Positions 12,967-23,819 of a stretch of DNA of 53,500 bases are shown piece after piece. The notes under the pieces are model-generated. The model was not told the DNA's origin, made no database searches, and saw only the letters and a list, made by a program, of their open reading frames with translations. The stretch lies in NCBI GenBank assembly GCA_905221605.1, contig CAJNDS010002839.1:84001-137500 (forward strand), read 5' to 3'. The DNA is from Symbiodinium natans. Lineage: Eukaryota > Sar > Dinophyceae > Suessiales > Symbiodiniaceae. Position numbers and translations under genes: made by a program. Positions within the stretch are counted from its first letter, which is position 1, and every line of letters begins with the position of its first letter.

Positions 12967-15900
12967 GGCAAGGCAGCTCCAAGAACCCTGATACAATGCG
13001 ACCAAGTGACATCAAACGTTCCACCGCCCATGTCGAAAACGAGGATATTGGTCTCTTTGACCTTGTCTGGCCCCGGGTGAACACATGTTCCATGTTGCCG
13101 CATGATGCCGGTGGCCCAGAAGTGCAATGCAGGTTGAGCAGAATAGACGACCGGCAACGTATGTGTCTTGGGCACATGCACTGGCCAAAACCCTGGTACA
13201 GCGAGACTTGAGAACAAAAAGACATGGTTGGAGTGCAGCCTGCCAAAAGCCGAAAGACCCTTTCCAACACAGATCTCTCGGCTGCACGCACCATGCTGGT
13301 GCCATATGGAGGCTCTGGCATCTACTCACATTCAGCTAGGCAGGCAAGTCTGCGCAACATGCCCGAATTCCGCTCAAACGATTTGGTTGTGGCGCAGCCT
13401 TCAAAGCCGAAAGACCAACTCTGGTCCTTCGGCTGCACATGCCGCACCTTCGATTCATGTTGGCGCCATATGGAGGCCAGCATCATGGCTCCACGGCCCT
13501 ACGCGATACCAGCCACTGTGGGCGCCGGCAGAAACCCATCTACTCACATTCAGCTAGGCAGGTAAGTCTGCGCAACATGCCCGAATGCCGCTCAAACGAC
13601 TTGGTTGTGGCGCAGCCTTCAAAGCCGAAAGACCAACTCTGGTCCTTCGGCTGCACATGCCGCACCTTCGATTCATGTTGGCGCCATATGGAGGCCAGCA
13701 TCATGGCTCCACGGCCCTACGCGATACCAGCCACTGTGGGCGCCGGCAGAAACCCATCTACTCACATTCAGCTAGGCAGGTAAGTCTGCGCAACATGCCC
13801 GAATGCCGCTCAAACGACTTGGTTGTGGCGCAGCCTTCAAAGCCGAAAGACCAACTCTGGTCCTTCGGCTGCACATGCCGCACCTTCGATTCATGTTGGC
13901 GCCATATGGAGGCCAGCATCATGGCTCCACGGCCCTACGCGATACCAGCCACTGTGGGCGCCGGCAGAAACCCGGACCGACAAATCTGGCAGGATTCATG
14001 AGCAGTCTTGGACCCCTGGCATGTTGCACTCTGTCGGCAATAGCCGTAGCCGTGGCATCCTAAGCTCTAACGGCACCTTCCCCATTCTGTAACGTGGTTT
14101 AAACTGGCTACAAGAATCGTTCTCGTCGGTTCCGGTGCACGAGAACGATAATCCCACAAGAACGATTCTCAGATGAGGATAGAAATCTGTTCTGAACCCA
14201 TATGCCGGTGGCTACTAGGACATACTGGGACATACATGCGAAGCTGGCTTTCCCATTCTTTCAACTGGTCGCGATCGTTCTTCTCGCTTTCGGCGCACGA
14301 GAACGATAATTGTCGCCAGTAGGATCGATGGGCCAGAATGGAAATGCACAGTTTAGATAAGCAAGTAAGTCTGCCCAACATGCCCGAATGCTGCTCAAAC
14401 GAATTGGTTGTGGCGCAGCCATCAAAGCCGAACGTCTAACGCAGGTCCCCCGGCTGCACATGCCGCTTCGATCCGGCATCATGGCTCCAGGGGCCTATGC
14501 GATACCAGCCAGTGTGGGCGCCAGCAGTTTCCCCGAGCGACAGATCTGGTGGGATTTGTGAGGATTCTTGGACAGAGACAAGCCCTGGCATGTTGCACTC
14601 TGTCAGTAAACCTGGCATCTACTCACATTCAGCTAGGCAGGTAAGTCTGCGCAACATGCCCGAATGCCGCTCAAACGACTTGGTTGTGGCGCAGCCTTCA
14701 AAGCCGAAAGACCAACTCTGGTCCTTCGGCTGCACATGCCGCACCTTCGATTCATGTTGGCGCCATATGGAGGCCAGCATCATGGCTCCACGGCCCTACG
14801 CGATACCAGCCACTGTGGGCGCCGGCAGAAACCCGGACAGACAAATCTGGCAGGATTCATGAGCAGTCTTGGGCAGGGGCAAGCCATGGTATGTTTCACA
14901 AGAGCCGTCGGCAATGACACCGGCATCTTCTCACATTTAGCTAGGCAAGCAAGTCTGCACAACATTCTGCCCCACCGACAGATTTTGAACGTCAATGGCT
15001 CTGGCATCTTATCGCACTCAGCTGGGCCAGGCGCAAACGACCACTCCCCGAAGACACAAAACTGAAAGGGCAAAGCAGGGTTTCAAATTTCAGCTGCGCC
15101 CCCCACCTTTGAAAATTTCATGCTATCATCACGTGGAGGCCAGAATCACGGGATTCCACTGGGCCATGTCCGAGGATCTGATTTGTGAATCCTCTTAGAT
15201 TTAGAAAGAAGTGCATTCCGGGCCCGTGGGTCTCTCGTCTGCACGTCCCCCTGGATTTCATGTTGGTGCCATGCAGACGCCAACATCGCAGAACGCATGG
15301 GGGCCGAAAAAAAAAAAACAGGCCGTACATGGCCTTACACATGCTGACCTACCATTCCAGCTGTCAAGCGGCTCCACCAGTCTTTTTTTCCTTCGACTTC
15401 GCATCCAAACCATACGCGATTGCTGCCGCCGTGGGCTCGTTAACGATCCGCAACACGTTCCTTGGAAGCATTGCGTGACAACAGTCCACGATACGCAGCC
15501 TCCGCCCAAGAGTCACAACCCCCATCAAGATTGTCGAGCCGAAAGAACTGGCAAGGCTTCGCCCAAACCTGATGCGTAGCAAGCTTCAGCCCAGCAATTT
15601 CCCCGGCATCTTTGGTTGCTTGCCTGCATTGCCATGGAGCATCTTCAAGGAGGTATTCATGGTATTTGAGGCTTTCTGCACAACAGCATGACAGCCTCTG
15701 GGAATCATTGAAGTAGGCGGGCACCGTAATCACCGCATTTCGAACACGCTGACCAAGGAAGGCCTGCATTTTCATAAACGCGAGCCGCAAGCGTACGCAG
15801 CTGAAGCTTGAGGAGCACGACCTGTACAATTCCCTGGGGGTTTTAAGGGGGTGAAAGGGAGGGCTTAAGGGGGCTTTAAGGGGGCTTAAGGGGCTCTGAA

Positions 15901-17154
15901 GGGGGGTTTTAGGGGTTTAAGTTTAGGGGGCTTTCAATGTGAGCCCTCAGCTTCGCTGAAACAAAGCTTGCAGCATCTGCAAGGCACCTCCGCCGTCTGC
16001 TTCATTTTTGTGAGAATCCTGCGAGTGGCGAGGAGCTGGAGGCTCTGTGTCGGGAACAGAGCACACAAGCGACTCGGACATTTAGGAACCTTCACTAATG
16101 CTGCCAGCTGGCATGGACGAAATCTCCTCCGGGTGAAAAGTTTTGGAAACCCCCTGGTACAGCACCTGGCCATCCAAGAGCACGCAGCAGTGAGAGTTCC
16201 CATGGTAAGGCGTTTTGCGTCTTGAGTCGTGCTTCAATTCCCAGACATGTTCTGAGCCATGGCTGTCTAATAAACACGATGCATATCAGCGGCTACGCGT
16301 GCAATGTGTGTCCCTCTTGATTTTTGGCAGGACATGCGCAATCATGGCCTCAATCAAGGGCTTGTCATCCGCGGAGCCATCGGACACAACCTCTCCACTG
16401 GCTCCGCATGATTACATGATGGCAACTTGGTTGGGCGTCTTGCACATGGCAATAAGACCCGATGCACCGCGTCGGCCTTGAAAGGCCAAAGTTTCAGATC
16501 AGCCTGCACGACCGGGTCCTGAATTTCAGAAAAGAAATGGGACAGGAAGATACAGCTCAGCAGTGCTCAATCAAAAGCCAGTGCTCCTAAACCTGCCCCA
16601 TGCCAACTATCCAATGCCTGGAATACACCCGAGTGCGGAAGTTAGTCGAAGCTGCAGTTCCCCGATTCGCCCCGGTGTCCTGGAACTTGCGTCCGATGAG
16701 GCGCTTTGCGTCAAACACCGTGTTCGTAGGATTGCTCGCAACCTGTGGAGCTGCCAGGGTGACTCCGAATGATTCATGATGTTTCTCGCTGGCTTGTTAA
16801 GAGTAGTTGAGACATGTCGGGCACAGGGCACTTACAGTCAGTAGGACCTGGTTCTTGGCGGCATCACCAAGAAGTCGTTCATTCTCTGTCCATGCCACAT
16901 AAGATGGAGTCCTGGCAGCAAATGTCGTGCTGAAACCGCTTGAGGTTCCTGAGAACCGTTTCATCGCAGGGGGTCACTTGACCTTAGCCAAGCCACGTTC
17001 GATTGCCTTGATCATTGGCAATAATCTGTACCTTTTGCAAGGGTGCTCATGTGACCCTTGTGATTCACTAGTGACCGACATTTACGGACAATCGTGCCTC
17101 ACCATCTTTGAAAATTCCCACGCACGAATATGTAGTCCCCAAATCTATGCCCAT
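8799..17154 (-). CDS. HSP70: Cytosolic-type HSP70 chaperone, about 34 exons
   Basis: ATP-dependent chaperone. It starts at ATG 17154 ([13 protein letters not shown], the phosphate-binding loop). Hand-read exons: 17154-~17086, 17031-16997, 16911-16848, 16742-16680, 16518-16477, 16390-16349, 16165-16113, 16018-15988, 15763-15696, 15623-15588, 15460-~15391, 13061-13011, 12274-12187, 12086-12029, 11946-11863, 11738-11656, 11596-11557, 11407-11340, 11271-11213, 11155-11095, 11005-10952, 10767-10694, 10605-10561, 10434-10405, 10338-10267, 10210-10163, 10081-10050, 9981-~9917, 9859-9838, 9389-9334, 9230-9180, 9097-~9079, 8998-8966, 8833-~8799. Landmarks in order are [128 protein letters not shown] and [11 protein letters not shown]. 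Together they give about 600 codons, near the family length. The last exon and any C-terminal EEVD-like tail are not resolved. No internal stop was needed, so the gene looks intact. Most introns begin GC or GA. Confidence 0.92.
11464..11525. repeat. (CTTT)n/(CT)n tract in an HSP70 intron
   Basis: Pyrimidine microsatellite on the plus strand, lying in the intron between HSP70 exons 11596-11557 and 11407-11340. Confidence 0.9.
12344..12960. repeat. Duplicated microsatellite/GC-hairpin module in HSP70 intron 12
   Basis: Two copies of one module lie in the intron between the exons at 13061-13011 and 12274-12187. Each has GATACAATCT, then CTTT repeats, then a CTTGGGGGC block followed by an AACCCCC block and a GCGC-rich stretch. 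Copy one starts at about 12344 and copy two at about 12824. Copy two is followed by a (CT)n run to 12963, and a third GATACAAT lies at 12990. The G-run and C-run can pair as a hairpin. Confidence 0.75.
13321..13975. repeat. 218-bp tandem repeat, three near-perfect units, in HSP70 intron 11
   Basis: The string TCTACTCACATTCAGCTAGG recurs at 13321, 13539 and 13757, a period of 218 bp. The units are nearly identical (for example GAATTCCG versus GAATGCCG in unit one) and all contain ATGCCGCACCTTCGATTCAT. They lie wholly within the large (about 2.3 kb) HSP70 intron 15390-13062. The same unit gives continuous open frames on the plus strand, but these repeat with the DNA and have no start or domain logic. 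Confidence 0.95.
14107..14315. repeat. Pair of related inverted repeats (hairpins) in HSP70 intron 11
   Basis: At about 14112-14169, AGAATCGTTCT is followed by ATCGTTCTCGT paired with ACGAGAACGAT (perfect 11-bp arms, short loop), and then AGAACGATTCT, which is the inverse of the first string. At about 14273-14309 a related hairpin, GATCGTTCTTCTCG...CACGAGAACGAT, occurs. The pair may be a small non-autonomous mobile element or a duplicated cruciform. Confidence 0.7.
14350..14960. repeat. Dispersed copies of the 218-bp unit
   Basis: A full, near-identical unit starts at 14618. A diverged, shortened copy occupies about 14355-14540, and a remnant (TAGCTAGGCAAGCAAGTCTGC) lies near 14938. Older degenerate relatives flank the array at about 13225-13320 and 15225-15295. 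All lie in HSP70 intron 11, apart from the edge near 13.2 kb that is also intronic. Confidence 0.8.
15834..15941. repeat. G-rich telomere-like block in HSP70 intron 8
   Basis: A run of degenerate TTTAAGGGGG/TTAAGGGGGC/TTTAGGGG units with at least eight separate runs of four or more G on the plus strand lies in the intron between exons 16018-15988 and 15763-15696. The transcribed (minus) strand copy is C-rich. The run structure is compatible with G-quadruplex formation in DNA. Confidence 0.8.
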
Positions 17155-17229
17155 TGAGAAGGTCCTCATGTGCCAGAGGTTGGATGACAGCCGATCATTC
17201 GATTGTGCAATTCACAATACATGCTGCTC

Positions 17230-17990
17230 ATTCCAGCAAGCTGCTTCTTCTGCTCAGCATCTGCCATGATGCCTGTCGTGCTTTGGGGCCGAGGGAACGA
17301 AAGTGTGAATGTTGCGCTGACAGCTGGGTCGGGCCTGGTGTTTGTACCACGCTTCAACTGCAACTTGAAGGGGGGCACACGCCCTCACATGAGCTCCAAC
17401 ATCATGCGCGCAAATGAGTTCGAGCCGCAAAAGCTGACGGACCACGAGTTGCACCCCACTTGCAGAACGAAATGTGCGAAGCATGTCGGAAGCACCTGGC
17501 TTATACAACCACGGCATGTGCAACACGACTGCGCCCAAGGATTCACTACTTCTGTCACAAACAACAAAGAAGCTCCTGGCAGCATCACTGGATGCCAGCT
17601 GCAAAGGCGTTTCCTTTTCCCGATCCTGCACAGCTTCTCTGGCTTGCTAATGTGCTTGTCAATTGTAACGACTTTTGCAAAGAAATTAGTGTTTCCCACC
17701 TGAACGGCTGGATCTGCCTTGTGCTTTAGCAAGAGACGAACTGACATCAGCTGACCTGCCCACAGCTGACTTGCAGATCACCAACTCGTTCTGCATCTCC
17801 CTGTCTTTCGAAGATCTGAGCCACTAGCCTTCCTCTGCAGCGTGGTGGAGGGCAACCTCTCTGCATCAGGCCATACTTTAAGTTGCTCAGACGTGCAGGG
17901 CGCCAGCTGAGGAGATCGACTCTGCCGAAGGAGTCTCGGTGGTTGATATCCGCCGCAAGCTGCAGTAGCCTTTGTTTGATTTCTGGCAAC
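17230..17990 (-). CDS. Ankyrin-repeat protein exons
   Basis: Several minus-strand exon-like stretches read as ankyrin-repeat helices: LQLAADINHRDSFGR (about 17970-17925), VALHHAAEEG (about 17855-17825), VRLLLKHKADPAVQ (about 17744-17703, followed by a G|GTGGGA donor) and DREKETPLQLASSDAAR (about 17635-17580, preceded by a CAG acceptor). These match the consensus ideas of loop, first helix (TPLxLA) and second helix (LLL..ADP). The gene lies about 80 bp or more upstream of the HSP70 start and in the same orientation. Boundaries and full exon order are unresolved. It could be the 3' part of a longer gene that includes the ankyrin exon near 22.2 kb. Confidence 0.6.
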
Positions 17991-17999
17991 TGTCAAAAG

Positions 18000-18720
18000 G
18001 CAGATGTTCCCCAAACAGTGTGTCAACTATGCTCATTATGGGTTTACGTTCAAAGCCTGCCCGTTTGTTGGGCTAAAATCGCGCTCTCGCCTAGGCGCGC
18101 GTGGCCGCGCTCGCCGTCCTCGAAAATTCTCGTTCCGTTTGGGTTCACCAAAATGCGAAACTGCCGTCCCCACTTTTGGACGTCTGGGAAGACATGGTCT
18201 CTCACTGTTTGGGGTCAACATGCTTGCAAAATCTTTTCCTTCCGGGCAGAACGAACTGGAAAGTTGCAAGCAATGGGAGTAGAGGGCTTGTGCCGCTATC
18301 CTCCCAGCTTGCCTATGCGGCGTTCCCCACACATGCCGAATGCCGAATTCCTACGCGGCACTTGTGGCCCTACAAGATCCTACAGGGTTCACGAAGTTCA
18401 TGCCCTTGCTTGCGGCTGCGTTGTGCCGCAGTCCATCTTCTGCAGAATTGTGCCTCAGCCGCGACCAAGGTGCCCCACATATCCCCACATCAACATCTCA
18501 CCGCTTTGCTCGAGGACTTCATTAACACTCCCAGCCACATCGAACCATGTTACACGCAGATCAACATGCCGGCACTCTCCACGGCGGCCAGGTTGCTGCT
18601 GCTTCGTGCGGACTTCCGTTTCTGCTGACGTCTGTATGATTCGTGAAGGCAGTTGGCGAGCAGAAGCACTGCTAGCGAAAGCGCTACTCCACCTCAGTTT
18701 GCTCCACTGCCATGGGTGCC
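18000..18720. other. No gene recognised
   Basis: Between the ankyrin exons and the last transporter exons I see no convincing coding stretch. A long plus-strand open frame spans 17883-18785, but it is antisense to the ankyrin exons at its start and shows no domain. Confidence 0.3.
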
Positions 18721-18789
18721 ATCAAGCTAAATATGCAATGCTGGCTGGCTCTGAACATGTTTCAAACAAGAATATGCCGAAGTGAGGCA

Positions 18790-21410
18790 CAGAAGTTCAG
18801 CGAGTGGAACAAAGGCGACAGCAGCACACTTGCCATCAGGACAAGCGTAATCGCGAAAGCAGTTCCAGCGCCCAGCATTCCGAAGGGAGATAAGAATATG
18901 GTGTCCTGTGCCACGGACAGACTGGCATGTCGCAACCGCCGTGAAGGGCTGGAGATTGAAGAACATGACACTGACAGTCTAGTGATGCCCTGCATTGCCC
19001 GGCCTCAGTTTGGTTCCGGCATCTTACCAACATGAAGCAAATGAGCTGAATCATGTAGCCCCCAAGGGCACAAATGGATGCCGCACTGGTGAAAGTGGCT
19101 CTGATCTCTTCCTCAACTTGCTCGGGTCACTCTTCAAGGCCCCTGAATGTGTTTTTCAATCCGCCCCCGTCACACACGCGAAAAACATCTGCTCAGCAAA
19201 TAAACGCCTCGAAGTCCAGAAGATGCCGAAGCACACGTACGCGAGTACCAAAACAGCGGAAGTAAAGTTCAAAGTCGTGCATGCCGAAGGGTCATAGCGA
19301 TGATCCAAGGCTTGGAAGATGACTTCCAGAAACAGGAGCGCGATCACGACACACACTGCGGAGGAGTACGTTGGAGCTCCTTCCAGCTTCCAAAAACCCT
19401 CTGCAGAGCTGGACAGCACAATTACAGTCACCAGGCACGGACACGGCGTCACAGCGTCCTGTCTGCCCATCTCGTTGGGCCAGACACGCTGGAAGCAACG
19501 AGTCTTCTGCCATTTGCGTGACAAGCTGCCCAGCCACAAAGGTGAACACATGCAGCGAAGCCTCAACATCAGTTCATCGAAGGCAAGCCATGGTGCACAG
19601 GATTTCAGACACTGCAAATACATCACACAAGCCAGGATGCTCAGAACCCATCATGACACGTTAGTTAAAGCAGGCCACGAGGATGCCCAAGAGCAAGAGC
19701 AATGCGAAGTAGCGGGCGACAGCACTCTCCCCGAAGACGTCAAAGTAAGCAACCAACAAGGGGAACTGTTCGTGCGTCGTGACGTGCCTGCCTGGCAAGA
19801 CAGGTCCATCTGCCCTCTTTGAACAGTCATGAGGTAGCTAGGCTGTGGAAGTGTCAGCTTTGATCACACGCGTCCTGGTGAAGCAGCAAGACTGCAAATC
19901 AAGGTCAGCATCGCCAGGATGAAAAGCGTAACGTATGACCAGGTGAGAGCACGCGGCAGATCTGCAGGCAAACGTGGGTTCGGTCAACAGAAGAATGGCT
20001 CCACTTGGGGAACAAACTGGGGAAAGCATTAAGAAAAGCAGATGCAGCCCAAGGTCTCGTCTTGAGATCCACTGCAAATTTGCCGAACCACAACATTTGT
20101 TCCAGGCCCAGAAAGCACCAAATGCCAGCCGGCAGCGACTTGAAGAACGCTAGCAATGACACGTCGCTCAAGAGGTCTCCACCTCATGACATGCTGCGGA
20201 CAGTGTGCAGGCAGGAGCGTTTCATTCATGCGGTCACCACGACATCAAAGTGAGCTAAATTTGGATGTGCTTGCAACTGCTTGCGCCTGCCATCGCTTCC
20301 TGCGCAAGTTCGAAAGTGCGTGCGCTCCTGAGATGCATCGGTGAACTGATTTTACTTCGTTGTTGCCAACGTTTGCTGTTCTCGCAGAACAACCAGTCCC
20401 CTACAACAAATCAAGGCTGGCAGCGAGAACAGGAAGTAAGCCAGCACAATTGCGAGGCTTGCCAAAGTCATTGCCACCAAAGCTTGTACTGAGAATGTCA
20501 TGAGTTTGCTGTTGAGCAATAGGATGATCCCACAGAAAAGAAGCCACCACAGGGGTTGAAGATCAGAAGGGGACTCAGTCAGCTCCTGCCCGGCCAGCAG
20601 CGCTCACAGCCGCAACATGCATAGCGCACGATGCACAGACCTCAAAGTCTCTCCCCGGCCCCTCTGTCCTGCATTAGGGCGCCACTGGCAGAAGTCACAT
20701 CCGCAATGATGAGAACACACTTCAAGCATTCCATGAAGCCAGCCAAGAAGGAAGTCCTTCCGGGAGCACTATGGCATACTCTGGCTGTCTGGTGTGGTCT
20801 TCTTTGTGTTTCTGCATGTTGCATCTGCCCAATCTGACAAAGGCGATTTCAAGGCATGCAAGCAACAAACAGAGTGCACACCACCGAGTGCAAACCACAG
20901 AGTGCACACCACAGAGTGCACACCACAAAATGTACCACTCTCCTGGGCCCGATGCAGGCCGCAACTTGGCTGGGGCCTTCCGCATCTCCCATCCGGCTTA
21001 TGACCTAAGCCACACCCAGGATGCGAACCTATTCCGCACGACGCTTCCCGAAGTTCACACGATGAAACTTTGTGGCCCTACATTGCTACTGTACAGCAAG
21101 AACATCGTGTTGATTCAAGATATTGAAGATGCCATTTCTTGCGGGGTTACTTCTGTGAGACTGCTCACCAGCAACACGTAAAACAGCGCCGCCACGAAGA
21201 ATCCGAGCAATGCGCAGCCAATGCCTGTCGGGAAGCCAACCGCCGAACCGCCGATGGCACAGCTTTTATTCGGAGTTGCAATTTTCTCTTGCTGGCCTTG
21301 TCCAAAAGCAGGTTGCCAGGCAACGAAATCACCACAAATAACAGCTGCAACACCTGCTGCCCACAAATGGATCCTTCTGAAGCGCGGGGCAAAGGGAAAC
21401 TGCATGTCAT
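18790..21410 (-). CDS. APC-superfamily amino-acid/amine transporter, ethanolamine-permease-like
   Basis: Multi-exon minus-strand gene for a membrane transporter. Recognised segments in order: HLWAAGVAAVICGDFVAW (about 21386-21330), which matches the first helix of ethanolamine/amino-acid permeases. It joins, through a CAAG|GCCAGC...GACAG|GCATTG intron, to GFFVAALFYVLLVSSLTEV (about 21222-21130). Next are FLAGFMECLKCVLIIADV (about 20755-20690), FSVQALVAMTLASLAIVLAY (about 20495-20430), FFKSLPAGIWCFLGLEQ (about 20145-20085), VAGQLVTQMAEDSLLP (about 19545-19490) and hydrophobic helices AVCVVIALLFLEVIF and LNFTSAVLVLAYVCFGIF (about 19360-19210). A final hydrophobic stretch ends near 18800. Substrate cannot be told from sequence. 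The upstream start and C-terminal end are not defined. It sits in the same orientation as the neighbouring host genes. Confidence 0.72.
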
Positions 21411-22192
21411 GGCCCATGGCGACAGGGAGAGTTCAGCTACGCGCAGATGCACGCACACTCAATGCAATACCGTCATTGTCTGCATCTGCCTGTGTTCAGT
21501 TAGTTTCATGCTTTTGAACACTTTAAACTGAGCAACGCATTCACATTCTCAAAGGTACACATCGATTGGCATGACATTTGCAGCATGCCATAGCAAGCGA
21601 TTGCAAGCGGCCACAGCTGACTTTGATATTGCCAAGCGCCATGCCCTTTCGTCGCCTGCACAAGGTGCCAAACGAACTGCTCGCTCTGAGCAAAACTCAC
21701 CATCACAGCGGGTTTGCCTCCCCCTGCGACTGCGGATGTGTGTTGAGCGCTGCATAAAACAAAGGTGTCCTGCACAAGGCCATACAAGCCCCATTCTGGC
21801 TCCACAGCATGCCATTAGCAAAGCCCCTCTTCAGCTTGGGAATCATACCCAATACTTAAACCACAACTAGGAACTTGGCTGTTGCTCCCCCCCCCCCCCG
21901 GGCACTAAAACAAACGGGATGCCACGAGGCTTATGACATTCAGAAGGGTATGGTGCGACATGCCCACGCCCAGACAGACACCATTGATAGTAAGTATCAA
22001 TGTCTCAGCAACGAGCCTTCCGTGAGCATCCGGTTGGAACACCAAGTGCGGAAACTGACCTTGAACTCAACACTGCAAGACGGAACCCAAACTCGGCTGA
22101 GGCACCGGCTTGCCAGAACACTGCTTACAGCGGGGTCCTGTCTGAAACAATCAAAACAGTGGTCAAAAAAAACACACGCGCACGGACCCTCA

Positions 22193-22240
22193 GCCTCGCA
22201 GCAGCATGCTAGATGCAAAGCATTCCGGCCGCTGTTATCC
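22193..22240 (-). CDS. Ankyrin-repeat exon
   Basis: A single short exon, DNSGRNALHLACCCE, lies between a CATGCAG acceptor and a GAG|GCTGAG donor (a GC donor, as in HSP70). It fits the ankyrin pattern D..GRNALHLAC. It is about 0.8 kb upstream of the first recognised transporter exon. It may be the end of a separate ankyrin gene or, less likely, an N-terminal ankyrin part of the same transcript as the transporter. Confidence 0.5.
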
Positions 22241-22259
22241 TGCATGGCTGTACAGTTGT

Positions 22260-23030
22260 AATTTCTCGTACCGATAACATGAGCCTGCGGCATTGTGGCC
22301 TGCCTCCGTGCCTGGACGAGCGCCACAATCCAGCAGAAAGTTCATGGCAAGCGCCTTTCACGAAATATTTTGCTTTTCATGTTTTTGCGAGTTGTTGCGA
22401 TATTGGGTTGGGCCTTGCCATGCTCACATGCCAGGTGAAGCGCTGGACGGCCGAAGCGGTCAAGCGCCTGCGGTCCGTTTCACGGCAGTAAGCCAAAAAC
22501 ATGAAAACTCACAATGCGGCCATGCCTCCATGTCGACACCATGAGAGTGCAAGACCTTGAGGACCTGGCCACAACACGCGTGCCCAGATGGCAGCGCAAG
22601 GGCCGGAAGCTACGCCGGACCTCCACGTGCCCTGCTCGCCTTCATTGCGACCAATCACCCACGTCTTGTGAACCAACACACCACTTCTTGAAACATGGAA
22701 GCTGCGGATCCAGCGCGGCGACGTGCGCGGAATTTCGCCTCAACAGCATGTTGTCATTTCACTTGCTGATATTGTATCACCTATATAACATTCAACTCCA
22801 ACATTTTACGTCATGGAAGGAAACTTGGTGCCAGACTGCTGCGAATCTAGCGTCCCCATCAGCCGTCTCCGGTCCCGACTCTCCAACCTACGATGTGCGG
22901 AGCTTGTGAATTTGCCAATCACATGGCGCAGAATGCATGTTTGCTTCATCTTGCTTCTCAGCGCCACGCCCTTTGCGAATGGCCTCGACATCGCCAGTTG
23001 CTGCAGCCTGTGCGTCTGTAAAAGTATACT
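22260..23030. other. No gene recognised; possible minus-strand exon near 22.95 kb
   Basis: A minus-strand stretch at about 22990-22925 reads EAIRKGRGAEKQDEANM, which looks codable but is unidentified. Otherwise nothing is supported. Confidence 0.25.
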
Positions 23031-23095
23031 TTCTAAAGTATCTAGACTGTTTAAACTATCTAAAATTGTTAACCTCTGACCTCCCCCAGCCAGGG

Positions 23096-23272
23096 GTTAG
23101 ATAGTTTAGATAGTTTAGATAGTTTAGATAGTTTAGATAGTTTAGATAGTTTAGATAGTTTAGATAGTTTAGATAGTTTAGATAGTTTAGATAGTTTAGA
23201 TAGTTTAGATAGTTTAGATAGTTCAGATAGTTCAGATAGTTCAGATAGTTCAGATAGTTTAAATACTTAAAA
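23096..23272. repeat. 9-bp minisatellite, TAGATAGTT
   Basis: About 19 head-to-tail units of TAGATAGTT occur, the last four being the variant TTCAGATAG. Smaller echoes occur at about 23302-23330 and 23409-23422, separated by stretches sharing CCCCGAAACT/CTACCT. This suggests a higher-order repeat of about 100 bp carrying the minisatellite. Confidence 0.95.
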
Positions 23273-23819
23273 CTTCAAACCTTTCTGGGCCACCCCCGAG
23301 CAGAGGTTAGATAGTTTAGATAGTTTAGACAGACCCCGAAACTGCCTTTTTGCATCCAGGTCTCTTGCAGCCAGCCCCCGAACTACCTAACCTACCCCAG
23401 GCAGAGGCTAGATAGTTTAGGTAATTCTTTTTGAGTCGGCCTCGAAACTACCTTTTTTTTTGCGTTTACCGCGTGAATACGACTAGCCGCATGCACTCAA
23501 GTGCTCACCTGGTACCGAGCCGATCCCTCACAGCAGCACCACAAACTGATGATTTTCTCGGAGTGCCGTGCTGCCACCCGTCTGCTGGCTTGGACTTGAC
23601 AATTCTCAGCCACCACTCATTCTGGTTTCCCGAGAACTTAGCATTTAGAGCTTTTTGCTTTTGCTCAAAGGATGCGACTGGCAGAGCTGCCACATCCTTG
23701 GCGTGCCAACGGACAACCCTAGAAAATTCGTAGCGAGCAGACACCCCACCCGGCAAACCCGGCATCGCATCTGGCTTGGGTTGCAGAATAATGGCTGCAT
23801 CGTTTTAAAATACTACTGG

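Noticed and set aside
13224-13783. Overlapping plus-strand repeat proteins over the 218-bp array
   Set aside because: Open frames arise because the unit has no stop in those frames; they lie in an HSP70 intron on the opposite strand.
13321-14850. CRISPR-like array
   Set aside because: The repeats are contiguous 218-bp units without distinct spacers, in a eukaryotic intron.
17883-18785. 300-codon plus-strand open frame
   Set aside because: No domain; antisense to ankyrin exons at its start and against the direction of neighbouring host genes.
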